Of a stretch of DNA of 64,000 bases, positions 55,866 through 64,000 are shown piece after piece. This DNA is from Streptomyces griseoaurantiacus (GTDB taxonomy: Bacteria > Actinomycetota > Actinomycetes > Streptomycetales > Streptomycetaceae): positions 1-64,000 of the forward strand of contig BNBP01000030.1 in assembly GCA_014656015.1 (NCBI GenBank), given 5' to 3'. Both the position numbers and the translations under genes were made by a program. The notes beneath the pieces are model-generated. The model was given only the letters and a program-made list of their open reading frames with translations, searched no databases and had not been told where the DNA came from. Each line of letters starts with the position of its first letter. Position 1 is the first letter of the stretch.

Positions 55866-57734
55866 CTACTTCTTGCCCTTGGCGGCACCGCCGCCGTCGT
55901 CGCTGGACAGGACGGCGATGAAGGCCTCCTGCGGAACCTCCACCGAACCCACCATCTTCATCCGCTTCTTGCCTTCCTTCTGCTTCTCCAGCAGCTTCCG
56001 CTTGCGGGAGATGTCACCGCCGTAGCACTTGGCGAGGACGTCCTTGCGGATGGCGCGGATGGTCTCGCGGGCGATCACCCGGGAGCCGATGGCCGCCTGG
56101 ACCGGCACCTCGAAGTTCTGCCGCGGGATGAGTTCCCGCAGCTTGGCGACCAGGCGTACGCCGTACGCGTACGCCTGGTCCTTGTGGGTGATGGCGGAGA
56201 AGGCGTCGACCTTGTCCCCGTGCAGCAGGATGTCGACCTTGACGAGGCTGGAGGACTGCTCGCCGGTGGGCTCGTAGTCGAGCGAGGCGTACCCGCGCGT
56301 CTTGGACTTGAGCTGGTCGAAGAAGTCGAACACGATCTCGGCGAGCGGGAGCGTGTAGCGGATCTCGACACGGTCCTCGGAGAGGTAGTCCATGCCGAGC
56401 AGGGTGCCCCGGCGGGTCTGGCACAGCTCCATGATCGCGCCGATGAACTCGGTCGGCGCCAGGATGGTGGCCCGCACGACCGGCTCGTAGACCTCGTCGA
56501 TCTTCCCCTCGGGGAACTCGCTCGGGTTGGTGACGGTGTGCTCGGTGCCGTCCTCCATGATCACGCGGTAGACCACGTTGGGCGCCGTGGCGATCAGGTC
56601 GAGCCCGAACTCGCGTTCCAGCCGCTCGCGGATCACGTCCAGGTGCAGCAGCCCGAGGAAGCCGACGCGGAAACCGAAGCCCAGCGCGGCCGAGGTCTCC
56701 GGCTCGTAGACCAGGGCGGCGTCGTTGAGCTGGAGCTTGTCCAGCGCCTCGCGCAGATCGGGGTAGTCCGAGCCGTCCAGCGGATACAGCCCGGAGAACA
56801 CCATGGGCTTGGGGTCCTTGTAGCCGCCCAGCGCCTCCTCGGCGCCCTTGACCTGGCTGGTGATCGTGTCACCGACCTTGGACTGCCGCACGTCCTTCAC
56901 GCCGGTGATGAGGTAGCCCACCTCGCCGACGCCCAGGCCGTCGGCCGGCAGCATCTCCGGCGAGTTCGTACCGATCTCCAGCAGCTCGTGCGTGGCGCCG
57001 GTGGACATCATCCGGATCCGCTCGCGCTTGTTGAGCTGTCCGTCGATGACACGGACGTAGGTGACGACGCCCCGGTAGGAGTCGTACACCGAGTCGAAGA
57101 TCATCGCGCGGGCGGGCGCGTCGGCGACCCCGACCGGGGCCGGGACCTGCTGGACCACCTTGTCCAGCAGCGCCTCGACGCCGAGCCCGGTCTTGGCGGA
57201 CACCTTCAGGACGTCACCGGGGTCGCAGCCGATGAGGTTGGCGAGCTCCTCGGCGAACTTCTCCGGCTGCGCGGCGGGCAGGTCGATCTTGTTGAGCACC
57301 GGGATGATCGTGAGGTCGTTCTCCATCGCCAGGTAGAGGTTGGCGAGGGTCTGCGCCTCGATGCCCTGGGCGGCGTCGACGAGGAGGACCGTGCCCTCGC
57401 AGGCGGCGAGCGAACGCGAGACCTCGTAGGTGAAGTCGACGTGCCCCGGGGTGTCGATCATGTTGAGGATGTGCGTGGCGCTCTTGTCGTGGGTGGGGGC
57501 CCACGGCAGGCGCACCGCCTGGGACTTGATCGTGATGCCGCGCTCGCGCTCGATGTCCATGCGGTCGAGGTACTGGGCGCGCATCTGCCGCTGCTCGACC
57601 ACACCGGTCAACTGGAGCATCCGGTCGGCGAGCGTGGACTTGCCGTGGTCGATGTGCGCGATGATGCAGAAATTGCGGATCAGCGCCGGGTCGGTACGGC
57701 TCGGCTCGGGCACGTGGCTGGGGATCGCGGGCAC
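55866..57734 (-). CDS. lepA: Elongation factor 4 (LepA)
   Basis: A 622-residue translational GTPase that acts in back-translocation or initiation quality control. G motifs: AHIDHGKST near residue 27, DTPGHVDF, NKIDLP. It has the LepA C-terminal domain (RQNFEVPVQAAIGSRVIARETI; CYGGDISRKRKLLEKQKEGKKRM) rather than the EF-G domain IV. Length and start are standard. It is divergent from rpsT across 246 bases, a conserved neighbourhood in actinobacteria. Confidence 0.97.
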   Translation of the reverse strand: MPAIPSHVPEPSRTDPALIRNFCIIAHIDHGKSTLADRMLQLTGVVEQRQMRAQYLDRMDIERERGITIKSQAVRLPWAPTHDKSATHILNMIDTPGHVDFTYEVSRSLAACEGTVLLVDAAQGIEAQTLANLYLAMENDLTIIPVLNKIDLPAAQPEKFAEELANLIGCDPGDVLKVSAKTGLGVEALLDKVVQQVPAPVGVADAPARAMIFDSVYDSYRGVVTYVRVIDGQLNKRERIRMMSTGATHELLEIGTNSPEMLPADGLGVGEVGYLITGVKDVRQSKVGDTITSQVKGAEEALGGYKDPKPMVFSGLYPLDGSDYPDLREALDKLQLNDAALVYEPETSAALGFGFRVGFLGLLHLDVIRERLEREFGLDLIATAPNVVYRVIMEDGTEHTVTNPSEFPEGKIDEVYEPVVRATILAPTEFIGAIMELCQTRRGTLLGMDYLSEDRVEIRYTLPLAEIVFDFFDQLKSKTRGYASLDYEPTGEQSSSLVKVDILLHGDKVDAFSAITHKDQAYAYGVRLVAKLRELIPRQNFEVPVQAAIGSRVIARETIRAIRKDVLAKCYGGDISRKRKLLEKQKEGKKRMKMVGSVEVPQEAFIAVLSSDDGGGAAKGKK

Positions 57735-57832
57735 GCAGGGTCCTGATTCTTGAGGCGTCCGCAGCGTCTGCGGTCTCGGGTCGGATCGTTACGCAGCCTC
57801 CATGGTCCCACGGGCCGGGGGCGCCGGGTGGT

Positions 57833-57894
57833 TTGGGCGGCCCGCCGGGCGAATGGTAGCCTGGGCAGCTGTGTCTTCTGTCCTCTCACAGAAG
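57833..57894 (+). promoter_or_regulatory. rpsT promoter and leader hairpin
   Basis: TTGGGC (57833-57838) and TAGCCT (57857-57862) with an 18-base spacer give a likely vegetative promoter. The leader of roughly 110 bases begins with a hairpin, CTTCTGT (57875-57881) and ACAGAAG (57888-57894). A leader of this length could host feedback by S20 protein, but that is speculation. Confidence 0.55.
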
Positions 57895-57980
57895 GCGCGA
57901 CTCCAAGAAATCACCGGCGCGCGAGGCGGTCCCCGTCCGCGGTTGCTCCCTCGTGTGCCAGAACCTGAAAAGGCTCCTTC

Positions 57981-58247
57981 GTGGCGAACATCAAGTCCCA
58001 GATCAAGCGGAACAAGACGAACGAGAAGGCTCGGCTGCGCAACAAGGCCGTGAAGTCCTCGCTCAAGACCGCGATCCGCAAGGCTCGCGAGGCCGCTGCC
58101 GCGGGTGACGCCGAGAAGGCCACCGAGTTCCAGCGCGTTGCCGCGCGTGAGCTCGACAAGGCCGTCTCGAAGGGCGTCATCCACAAGAACCAGGCCGCCA
58201 ACAAGAAGTCGGCCCTGGCCACCAAGGTGGCGGCGCTGAAGGGCTGA
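57981..58247 (+). CDS. rpsT: 30S ribosomal protein S20
   Basis: An 88-residue basic helical ribosomal protein that binds 16S rRNA early in 30S assembly. MANIKSQIKRNKTNEKARLRNKAVKS and the C-terminal HKNQAANKKSALATKV are typical. It starts with GTG, with a weak AAAGG 7-11 bases upstream. Divergent from lepA and followed by a good terminator. Confidence 0.97.
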   Translation: MANIKSQIKRNKTNEKARLRNKAVKSSLKTAIRKAREAAAAGDAEKATEFQRVAARELDKAVSKGVIHKNQAANKKSALATKVAALKG

Positions 58248-58270
58248 GGCCCTTCGCCCCTGATCTGAGC

Positions 58271-58288
58271 CGGACCCGTAGGGGTCCG
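58271..58288 (+). terminator. rpsT terminator
   Basis: CGGACCC (58271-58277) and GGGTCCG (58282-58288) form a perfect stem with a GTAG loop, 24 bases beyond the rpsT stop. Confidence 0.75.
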
Positions 58289-58383
58289 TCCGGATCCGCG
58301 GTCACGGACTCGTCCGTGCCCACGGGTCCACACGCCGGAGGGACACGAGCGGGCCCTCTCTCATCCGCTCCCTTCCGGCCCCC

Positions 58384-58425
58384 GGGTTCGCACGCGGCCT
58401 GCGTTCGCCACGCGGGTGCGAACCC
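58384..58425. other. Long inverted repeat in the rpsT-holA gap
   Basis: GGGTTCGCAC (58384-58393) and GTGCGAACCC (58416-58425) are perfectly complementary, 22 bases apart, with GCG/CGC continuing inside. The 410-base gap 58248-58657 has no gene: it holds the rpsT terminator, this repeat and a minisatellite. The repeat could be a second terminator for holA or part of a small RNA. Confidence 0.55.
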
Positions 58426-58510
58426 TTCGCTTCACCAGGGCCCGCGTTTCCCCCTTCCCCGGGGCGGAGCGTGGGCCTTCGGTGTGCCCGGGGACGGGTT
58501 TTCGAGGGGG

Positions 58511-58658
58511 CGGTCCTTGAGGAGTCGGCCCTGAGGGGGGGCGGTCCTTGAGAAGTCGGTCCGTAAGAGGTCGGTCTCTGAGGGGTCGGTCCCTGAGGGG
58601 CCGGTCTCTGAGGGATCGTCCCTGAGGGGTCGTCCCTGAGGGGTCGGTCCTCCCGGGT
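58511..58658. repeat. 15-bp tandem repeats at the holA 3-prime end
   Basis: Ten units of 14-16 bases related to CGGTCCCTGAGGGGT run up to the last base of the holA stop codon. Most contain the near-palindrome CCCTGAGGG. The left units are more diverged (CGGTCCTTGAGGAGT) and the right ones shorter, as expected from slippage. Confidence 0.85.
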
Positions 58659-59650
58659 CAGGATCCGCCGCGGGAGCGAGCCGCGCGGGCGATGGCCACC
58701 ACCGCCTTCTCCAGGGCGTACCCCACGTCCTCCCCGCCGCCCTTCACCCCGGCGTCCGCCTCCGCGACCGCCCGCATCGCCGTCGCCACCCCGTCCGGCG
58801 TCCACCCGCGCATCTGCTGCCGCACCCGGTCGATCTTCCACGGCGGCATGCCGAGCTCCCGGGCCAGATCGGCCGGCCGACCGCCCCGGTTGCCGAGCAG
58901 CTTCCCGATACCCCGCACGCCCTGGGCCAGCGCGCTGGTGATCAGCACCGGCGCCACCCCCGTCGACAGCGACCAGCGCAGCGCCTCCAGCGCCTCCGCC
59001 GCCCGCCCCTCGACCGCGCGGTCCGCGACCGTGAAGCTCGACGCCTCGGCCCGGCCCGTGTAGTAGCGGCCGACGACGGCCTCGTCGATCGTCCCCTCCA
59101 CGTCCGCGACGAGCTGCGAGACCGCGGAGGCCAGCTCCCGCAGGTCGCTGCCGATCGCGTCGACCAGGGCCTGGCAGGCCTCGGGCGTGGCCGAGCGCCC
59201 CTGTGTGCGGAACTCCCCGCGCACGAAGGCCAGCCGGTCCGCCGGCTTCGTCATCTTCGGGCAGGCCACCTCGCGCGCCAGCCCCGACTTGCGGGCCGCG
59301 TCGAGCAACCCCTTGCCCTTGGCACCGCCCGCGTGCGCCAGGACGAGGGTGATCTCCTCGGCGGGCGAGGCGAAGTACGCCTTGAACTCCTTGACCGTGT
59401 CGGCGGGAAGATCCTGCGCGTTGCGTACGACGACGACCTTGCGCTCGGCGAAGAGCGAGGGACTGGTCAACTCGGCGAGCGTGCCGGGCGGAAGCTGGTC
59501 CGGGTTCAGGTCACGTACGTCCGTGTCGGCGTCGGCGGCCTTGGCGGCGGCCACCACCTCCCGTACGGCACGGTCGAGCAGGAGGTCCTCCTGGCCCACG
59601 GCGAGGGTGACGGGGGCGAGAGGGTCGTCTGGTGCGGTCTTCCTGGCCAT
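58658..59650 (-). CDS. holA: DNA polymerase III delta subunit
   Basis: A 330-residue clamp-loader subunit that opens the beta clamp. The RuvA-like N-terminal AAA+ fold begins VTLAVGQEDLLLDRAVREVV. The LFAERKVVVVRNAQDLP and the C-terminal GMPPWKIDRVRQQMRGW and DVGYALEKAVVAIARA segments are typical. The ATG at 59650 is the most likely start; ATGCTGTGGGCG at 59662 is possible. It lies near comEC, as in most bacteria. Confidence 0.93.
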   Translation of the reverse strand: MARKTAPDDPLAPVTLAVGQEDLLLDRAVREVVAAAKAADADTDVRDLNPDQLPPGTLAELTSPSLFAERKVVVVRNAQDLPADTVKEFKAYFASPAEEITLVLAHAGGAKGKGLLDAARKSGLAREVACPKMTKPADRLAFVRGEFRTQGRSATPEACQALVDAIGSDLRELASAVSQLVADVEGTIDEAVVGRYYTGRAEASSFTVADRAVEGRAAEALEALRWSLSTGVAPVLITSALAQGVRGIGKLLGNRGGRPADLARELGMPPWKIDRVRQQMRGWTPDGVATAMRAVAEADAGVKGGGEDVGYALEKAVVAIARAARSRGGS

Positions 59651-59723
59651 CGCCCACAGCATCGCACGAGCCACCGACAACGCGGCCACGAGGCGGTCCC
59701 CGCCGGACGTATGCGGGCGCGGG

Positions 59724-59969
59724 CTACGGCTCCTCGCGCCACCCCTCCCACTCCCCCGCGAACGCGTCCAGCTCCGCCGGGTCGAGCCGGCCCGCCTCGT
59801 CCCGCAGCACGAGGAGCCACTGCGCGTCCTCGGCGTCGTCCTCACCGGCCAGCGCGTCACGGACGAGCTGCGGCTCCTCGTCCAGCCGGAACCGCTCCCC
59901 CAGCGCCTCGGCCGCCTCCTCCGCGGCCTCGCGGTCCGGCAGCACGAGCACGTGTCTCACATCGCTCAC
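59724..59969 (-). CDS. Small conserved hypothetical protein
   Basis: An 81-residue acidic protein with a beta-alpha start (VRHVLVLPDREAAEEAAEALGERF) and WLLVLRDEAG in the middle, resembling a small ferredoxin-like fold. No functional residues are recognised. The GTG start overlaps the stop of the GlxA-type regulator as GTGA, so it is translated with that regulator. Similar short proteins occur next to holA in other streptomycetes. Confidence 0.72.
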   Translation of the reverse strand: MSDVRHVLVLPDREAAEEAAEALGERFRLDEEPQLVRDALAGEDDAEDAQWLLVLRDEAGRLDPAELDAFAGEWEGWREEP

Positions 59970-61246
59970 GCGCCCATTCTCCGTGACGACCGCGACGGAG
60001 AGGTGCCCGGCGTCGCGCCCGAGGCCGAGGCCGGGGGCGGGGCCGGGGCCGGGGCCGGGATCGAGGCCGGGGCCGGGGTCGAGGCCGGGGCCGGGGTCGA
60101 GGGCGAGGCCGGGATCGAGGCCGGGGGCGCGGCGCGGAAAGTGCGCCGGTAGGCCGACGGCGACACCCCGGCCTCCGCCGCCAGGTGCCGCCGGAGCGAG
60201 GTGGCGGTGGCGAAGCCGACCTCGTGGGCGACCCGCTCGACCGGCAGGTCGCTGGACTCCAGCAGGTTCCGCGCCCGCCGCAGCCGCTGCTGGGTCAGCC
60301 AGCGGCCGGGGCTCAGCCCGGTCTCCTCGCGGAAGCGCCGGGCGAAGGTGCGGGTGCTCATCGCCGCGTGCGCGGCCATCTCGTCCAGCGACACGGGCCC
60401 CTCCAGCCGCCGCAGCGCCCAGTCACGGGTCGGCCCGGTGCCGGTCTCGCTCGCCGGCGGCAGCGGCCGCTCGATGTACTGGGCCTGCCCGCCGTCCCGG
60501 TACGGCGGCACGACGCAGCGACGGGCGACCTCGTTGGCGACCTCGCTGCCGTGGTCCTGGCGCACCAGGTGCAGGCAGACGTCGACGCCGCTCGCCGCTC
60601 CCGCCGAGGTCAGCACGTCGCCGTGGTCGACGAAGAGCACGCCGGCGTCGAGTTCGACCCGGGGGAACAACTCCTGGAAGAAATCGGTGAGCGCCCAGTG
60701 GGTGGTGGCCCGGCGCCCCTCCAGGAACCCGCCCACGGCCAGCAGGAAGGCGCCGGTGCAGATGGACACCAGCCGGGTGCCGGGGCGGACGCGGGACAGG
60801 GCGGCGAGGGCCCGCGGGTCGGGGACCGGGGAGACCGCGTACGGGGGGATGACCACGGTGTCCGCCTCGGCCAGCACCTCGGGGCCGTGCCCGGGGACGA
60901 CGGTCAGGTCCGCGTCGGTGCGCACGGGCTGCCCGTCCACGCTCGCGGACAGCACCTCGTAGCGGCCACCGGCGGAACCCAGGACCCGGTGGGGGATGCC
61001 GAGTTCGAAGGGATAGACGCCGTCGAGGGCGAGCACGACCACTTTGTGGGCGCCGGGTCGCGGGGGCGGGCTCATCCGGCGGCTCAGCTCGGCCGCGCGC
61101 TCGACGAGGTCGCGGGCCGGTGGCGGGTAGGCGGAAGGGCGGTCGGCGGAGCGGAGGCCCGGAGCGCCGGGGGCACCGGGGGCACCGGGGGCACCGGGGG
61201 CACCGGAAACACCGCGACCGGCGGAGAGGGCAGGCACGGGGGGCAT
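59966..61246 (-). CDS. GlxA-type AraC regulator with repetitive termini
   Basis: A 426-residue regulator. After a 57-residue Gly-Ala-Pro-rich N-terminus comes a DJ-1/PfpI domain (KVVVLALDGVYPFELGIPHR; LVSICTGAFLL with the family Cys; ATTHW). An AraC HTH domain ends near residue 388 and a Pro/Ala tail of about 35 residues follows. The ATG at 61246 is favoured by TACATT 6 bases upstream. A start at 61075 would give only the conserved part. It is paralogous to the protein at 2404-3384 and likewise divergent from an oxidoreductase. Confidence 0.87.
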   Translation of the reverse strand: MPPVPALSAGRGVSGAPGAPGAPGAPGAPGLRSADRPSAYPPPARDLVERAAELSRRMSPPPRPGAHKVVVLALDGVYPFELGIPHRVLGSAGGRYEVLSASVDGQPVRTDADLTVVPGHGPEVLAEADTVVIPPYAVSPVPDPRALAALSRVRPGTRLVSICTGAFLLAVGGFLEGRRATTHWALTDFFQELFPRVELDAGVLFVDHGDVLTSAGAASGVDVCLHLVRQDHGSEVANEVARRCVVPPYRDGGQAQYIERPLPPASETGTGPTRDWALRRLEGPVSLDEMAAHAAMSTRTFARRFREETGLSPGRWLTQQRLRRARNLLESSDLPVERVAHEVGFATATSLRRHLAAEAGVSPSAYRRTFRAAPPASIPASPSTPAPASTPAPASIPAPAPAPPPASASGATPGTSPSRSSRRMGA

Positions 61247-61316
61247 GGCAGGAATGTATCGGAGGCTGACCATTGCGCCATCGCCCCGGTCCGGTCCCCA
61301 CGTCCAGGATCGAGAC

Positions 61317-62324
61317 ATGACTTCGACGGACACCCCTGAGAACCCCGGCTCCCCGGACCCCGCGCTTCCCGCCGCCCCCGGTGCCGCCCCCACGATGCTC
61401 GCCCTGCACCAGACGGCCCTCGGCGGCCCCGAGGTCCTGCGCCCGACCAGGCTCCCCCGGCCCGCGCCCGGCCCCGGGGAGATCCTCGTCGCCGTGCACG
61501 CGGCAGGGCTCAACCCCACGGACGTCAAACACCGCGCGCTGAGCATTTTCCTGCCGCCCCCGCCGCTGACCCTCGGCTGGGACGTCTCCGGCACCGTGGT
61601 GGAAACCGGCTTCGGCGTCACCCTCTTCGAGCCCGGTGACGAGGTGTTCGGCATGCTGCCCTACCCGCATGGGGCCGGCTCCCACGCCGAGTACGTGACC
61701 GGCCCCACCCGCGCCTTCGTCGCCAAGCCCGCCGAGATCGACCACGTCCAGGCGGCCGCCCTGCCGTTGGCCGCGCTCACCGCCTGGCAGGCACTCGTCG
61801 AGACCGCGGGCCTGGAGGCCGGGCAGCGGGTGCTGATCCACGCCGCGGCCGGCGGGGTCGGCCACCTCGCCGTGCAGATCGCCAAGGCCCGCGGCGCGCA
61901 CGTCACCGGGACCGCCACGGCCGCCAAGCACGACTTCCTGCGCGCGCTCGGCGCGGACGCCTGCGTCGACTACCGCTCCGAGGACTTCACCGACACCGAG
62001 GAGCGCTACGACATCGTCCTCGACTCCCTCGGCGGCGAGAACGCCACCCGCTCGGTGGGCGTGCTCCGCCCGGGCGGAGTCCTCGTCTCCCTGCTGCCGG
62101 GCGCCGAGGACACCGCGGCCGCGGCGGAGAAGGCCCGGGTCCGCGCCGTCACCCTGATCGTCGAGCACGACCAGGCCGGTATGCGCGCCCTTGCCGACCT
62201 CGTCCGCCGGGGCGGCCTCCGCGCCCACGTCTCCGACACCGTCCCCCTCGCCGAAGGCGCCCGCGCCCACGCTCTGTCCGAGACGAACCGCACCGTGGGG
62301 AAGCTGGTCCTCACCGTACGCTGA
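61317..62324 (+). CDS. NADP-dependent quinone oxidoreductase-type MDR protein
   Basis: A 335-residue MDR enzyme. A disordered Pro/Ala-rich start of about 26 residues precedes the GroES-like domain (VHAAGLNPTDVKH; LTLGWDVSG). The Rossmann motif is AAAGGVGHLAVQIA. There are no zinc cysteines. It shares LTLGWDVSG, EYVTxPxR, LPLAALTAWQ and GKLVLTV with the protein at 1308-2273, so the two are paralogues. A shorter start exists at 61395. It is divergent from the GlxA-type regulator, which probably controls it. Confidence 0.88.
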   Translation: MTSTDTPENPGSPDPALPAAPGAAPTMLALHQTALGGPEVLRPTRLPRPAPGPGEILVAVHAAGLNPTDVKHRALSIFLPPPPLTLGWDVSGTVVETGFGVTLFEPGDEVFGMLPYPHGAGSHAEYVTGPTRAFVAKPAEIDHVQAAALPLAALTAWQALVETAGLEAGQRVLIHAAAGGVGHLAVQIAKARGAHVTGTATAAKHDFLRALGADACVDYRSEDFTDTEERYDIVLDSLGGENATRSVGVLRPGGVLVSLLPGAEDTAAAAEKARVRAVTLIVEHDQAGMRALADLVRRGGLRAHVSDTVPLAEGARAHALSETNRTVGKLVLTVR

Positions 62325-62394
62325 GGCCGAATGGCCGCACGGCCATCACGTGGGCCTCGGGACTGCTCCGTGGCCGCGCCGCGTGGCGCGGGGC

Positions 62395-64000
62395 TCAGTT
62401 CCGCACCACCCCCAACCGCGCCCCCTCGCCCGTCACCGCGAGCGCCCCGTCCCTGTCCGTACGGAGCACCCTCGCGCCCTCCGCCTCCAGCGCCGCCACC
62501 GTGCCGGGGGCGGGGTGGCCGTAGGGGTTGTCCTCGCCGCAGGAGATGAGGGCGAGGCGGGGTGCGACCCGGTGCAGGAGGCCCGCGTCCTGGTAGGCGC
62601 TGCCGTGGTGAGCCACCTTGAGGACGTCCACTTTGTCGAATTGCCCAGCGGTGGGGGAGGCCAGCAGGGCTTGCTGGGAAGGGGGTTCGAGGTCGCCGAG
62701 CAGGAGCAGCCGCAGTCCGCCGGACCGCACGAGCAGGGTGACGCTGGCGTCGTTGGGCCCCTCGGGGTGGGGCACGGGGTCGGGCGGGGGCCAGAGAACC
62801 TGCCAGGTGAGTGTTCCGGTGCGGCGCCGCTCGCCCGCGACCGCGCGGATCACGGGGATGTGCCGGGCCGCCGCCCGGGCGCGGACGGACCGCGCCTGTT
62901 CGGCGGGATCCTCCAGGCCGGTCGTCTCGATGGCCCCCACCGCGCGCCCCCGCAGGACGCCGGGCAGCCCTGCGACGTGGTCGGCGTGGAAGTGGGTGAG
63001 CACCACCAGCGGGACGCGGCTGATGCCGAGCGCGCGCAGGCACCGGTCCACCAGCGCCGGATCGGGTCCGGCGTCGATCACGATGCCGGCGCCCTCGCCC
63101 GCCGCGAGGACGGTCGCGTCACCCTGGCCGACGTCGCACATCGCGTAGCGCCACCCCGGGGGCGGCCATCCGGTGATGACCCTGGTCAGCGGAGGTGGCC
63201 GAAGCACCACCAGCACCAGGAGCAGCGCGGTCACGGCCGCGAGCCACGGACGTCGCAGGATGCGCCGTCCGACGAGCACGGCCCCGGCCGTGGCCAGTGC
63301 CAGCAGCGCGGCTCCGGTCCAACTGCCCGGCCAGTCCACGCCCGCGCCCGGCAGGGAGGCCCCGGTGCGGGCGATGCCCGCGATCCACCCCGCGGGCCAC
63401 CCCGCGCACCGGGCGAGGAGTTCGGCGAGCGGCATCGACACGGGTGCCGCCGCCAGGGCCGCGAAGCCCAGCACGGTGGCCGGGGCGACCGCGAACTCCG
63501 CGAGCAGGTTGCACGGCACCGCCACCAGGCTGACCCGGGCGGACAGCACCGCGACCACCGGGGCGCACAGTGCCTGCGCGGCGGCCGCCGCCGCCAGCGC
63601 CTCGGCCGGCCGCGCCGGAACCCCCCGTCGGCGCAGCGCGGCACTCCACCGGGGAGCCAGGGTGAGGAGCGCGCCGGTGGCCAGGACGGAGAGCAGGAAG
63701 CCGTATCCACGGGCCAGCCACGGGTCGTACAGCACGAGCAGCAGCACCGCCGCGGCGAGCGCGGGCAGCAGGGATCTGCGCCGTCCGGTCGCGAGGGCGA
63801 GGAGCGCGATCCCGCCGCAGGCCGCCGCCCGCAGCACGCTCGGGTCCGGCCGGCACACCACGACGAACCCCAGCGTGAGCACCGCGCCGAGCAGCGCGGT
63901 CCCGCGCAGGGAGATCCCGAGCCGCGGAGCCAGTCCGCGCCGTTCCGCGCGCTGGGCGAGTCCCGGAGGGCCGAGGAACAGGGCGAGGAGCAGCGTGAAG
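62395..64000 (-). CDS. comEC: ComEC/Rec2-type DNA uptake protein, N-terminus outside the window
   Basis: The frame is open to the right edge, giving 534 C-terminal residues. The first part holds several membrane helices of the Competence domain (FLLSVLATGALLTLAPRWS; VPCNLLAEFAVAPATVLGF). The C-terminal part is a metallo-beta-lactamase domain with MCDVGQGDATVL, THFHADHVAGLPG and KVAHHGS. ComEC forms the inner-membrane channel for DNA entry in competent bacteria; in streptomycetes its role is unproven. The N-terminal part lies beyond 64000. Its neighbour holA is the usual partner. Confidence 0.92.
   Translation of the reverse strand, partial: FTLLLALFLGPPGLAQRAERRGLAPRLGISLRGTALLGAVLTLGFVVVCRPDPSVLRAAACGGIALLALATGRRRSLLPALAAAVLLLVLYDPWLARGYGFLLSVLATGALLTLAPRWSAALRRRGVPARPAEALAAAAAAQALCAPVVAVLSARVSLVAVPCNLLAEFAVAPATVLGFAALAAAPVSMPLAELLARCAGWPAGWIAGIARTGASLPGAGVDWPGSWTGAALLALATAGAVLVGRRILRRPWLAAVTALLLVLVVLRPPPLTRVITGWPPPGWRYAMCDVGQGDATVLAAGEGAGIVIDAGPDPALVDRCLRALGISRVPLVVLTHFHADHVAGLPGVLRGRAVGAIETTGLEDPAEQARSVRARAAARHIPVIRAVAGERRRTGTLTWQVLWPPPDPVPHPEGPNDASVTLLVRSGGLRLLLLGDLEPPSQQALLASPTAGQFDKVDVLKVAHHGSAYQDAGLLHRVAPRLALISCGEDNPYGHPAPGTVAALEAEGARVLRTDRDGALAVTGEGARLGVVRN

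Noticed and set aside
58289..58510. tRNA-like look of GGTTCGCAC in the rpsT-holA gap
   Set aside because: No cloverleaf can be drawn: there is no acceptor stem or anticodon arm around it, and the element pairs with its inverted copy instead.
59990..60130. Short repeats near 60010-60120 considered as a CRISPR-like array
   Set aside because: The units are contiguous, lack unique spacers, and encode a Pro/Ala tail in frame with the GlxA-type regulator.

Overview
The window is very GC-rich, third codon positions are almost always G or C, and GTG starts are common. Many promoters consist of a TANNNT-like box 6-7 bases before an ATG. Gene content and order (glyS, znuACB-zur, uppS, recO, leuA, phoH-ybeY-hlyC-era, hrcA-dnaJ2, lepA, rpsT, holA, comEC) are those of the core chromosome of a Streptomyces or very close actinomycete. 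About 62 genes are supported and are densely packed. No tRNA, rRNA, CRISPR array, insertion sequence or prophage was seen.

Layout. 1-7 kb: accessory regulatory and redox genes, namely a HbpS-like/NIPSNAP/quinone-oxidoreductase operon divergent from a GlxA-type AraC regulator, a TetR regulator, a VOC protein, and an MFS exporter divergent from an MmyB-like regulator. 7-13.6 kb: glyS, the zinc uptake operon znuA-znuC-znuB-zur with two Zur boxes on its promoter, uppS and recO. 13.7-16.3 kb: a Streptomyces-type XRE (DUF5753)/DUF397 cluster and a HigBA-like toxin-antitoxin pair. 16.3-22.5 kb: a TerB-like protein, leuA with a leucine-rich leader peptide, a small secreted protein, a cytoplasmic protealysin-like protease with a putative emfourin inhibitor, and a GH1 beta-glucosidase. 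22.7-27.4 kb: the phoH-ybeY-CBS transporter-yjbR-cdd-like-era ribosome-maturation group.

27.5-34.4 kb: a glucarate catabolism pair with a PfkB kinase, an RlmA-like methyltransferase, a frameshifted oxidoreductase, RNase Z and a HIT protein. 34.5-42.5 kb: tricorn protease, a secreted protein, rsmE, nitronate monooxygenase, dnaJ2 and hrcA with a CIRCE element. 42.6-45.6 kb: an MBL-fold hydrolase, a DUF3097 protein and hemW. 45.9-53.5 kb: a large signalling module resembling OsaABC, in which a SpoIIE-type phosphatase with a collagen-like linker is divergent from a four-repeat poly-HAMP hybrid histidine kinase and a stand-alone receiver protein. 53.7-64 kb: fadD, lepA, rpsT, holA, a second GlxA/quinone-oxidoreductase divergon, and the C-terminal part of comEC running off the right edge.

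The points most worth following up are the OsaABC-like module with its Gly-X-Y linker, the protealysin/emfourin pair, the duplicated GlxA divergon, the duplicated DUF397 repeat, an apparently dead cytidine deaminase in front of era, the frameshift near 32547, the leuA leader, and several GC-rich minisatellites that abut gene ends.
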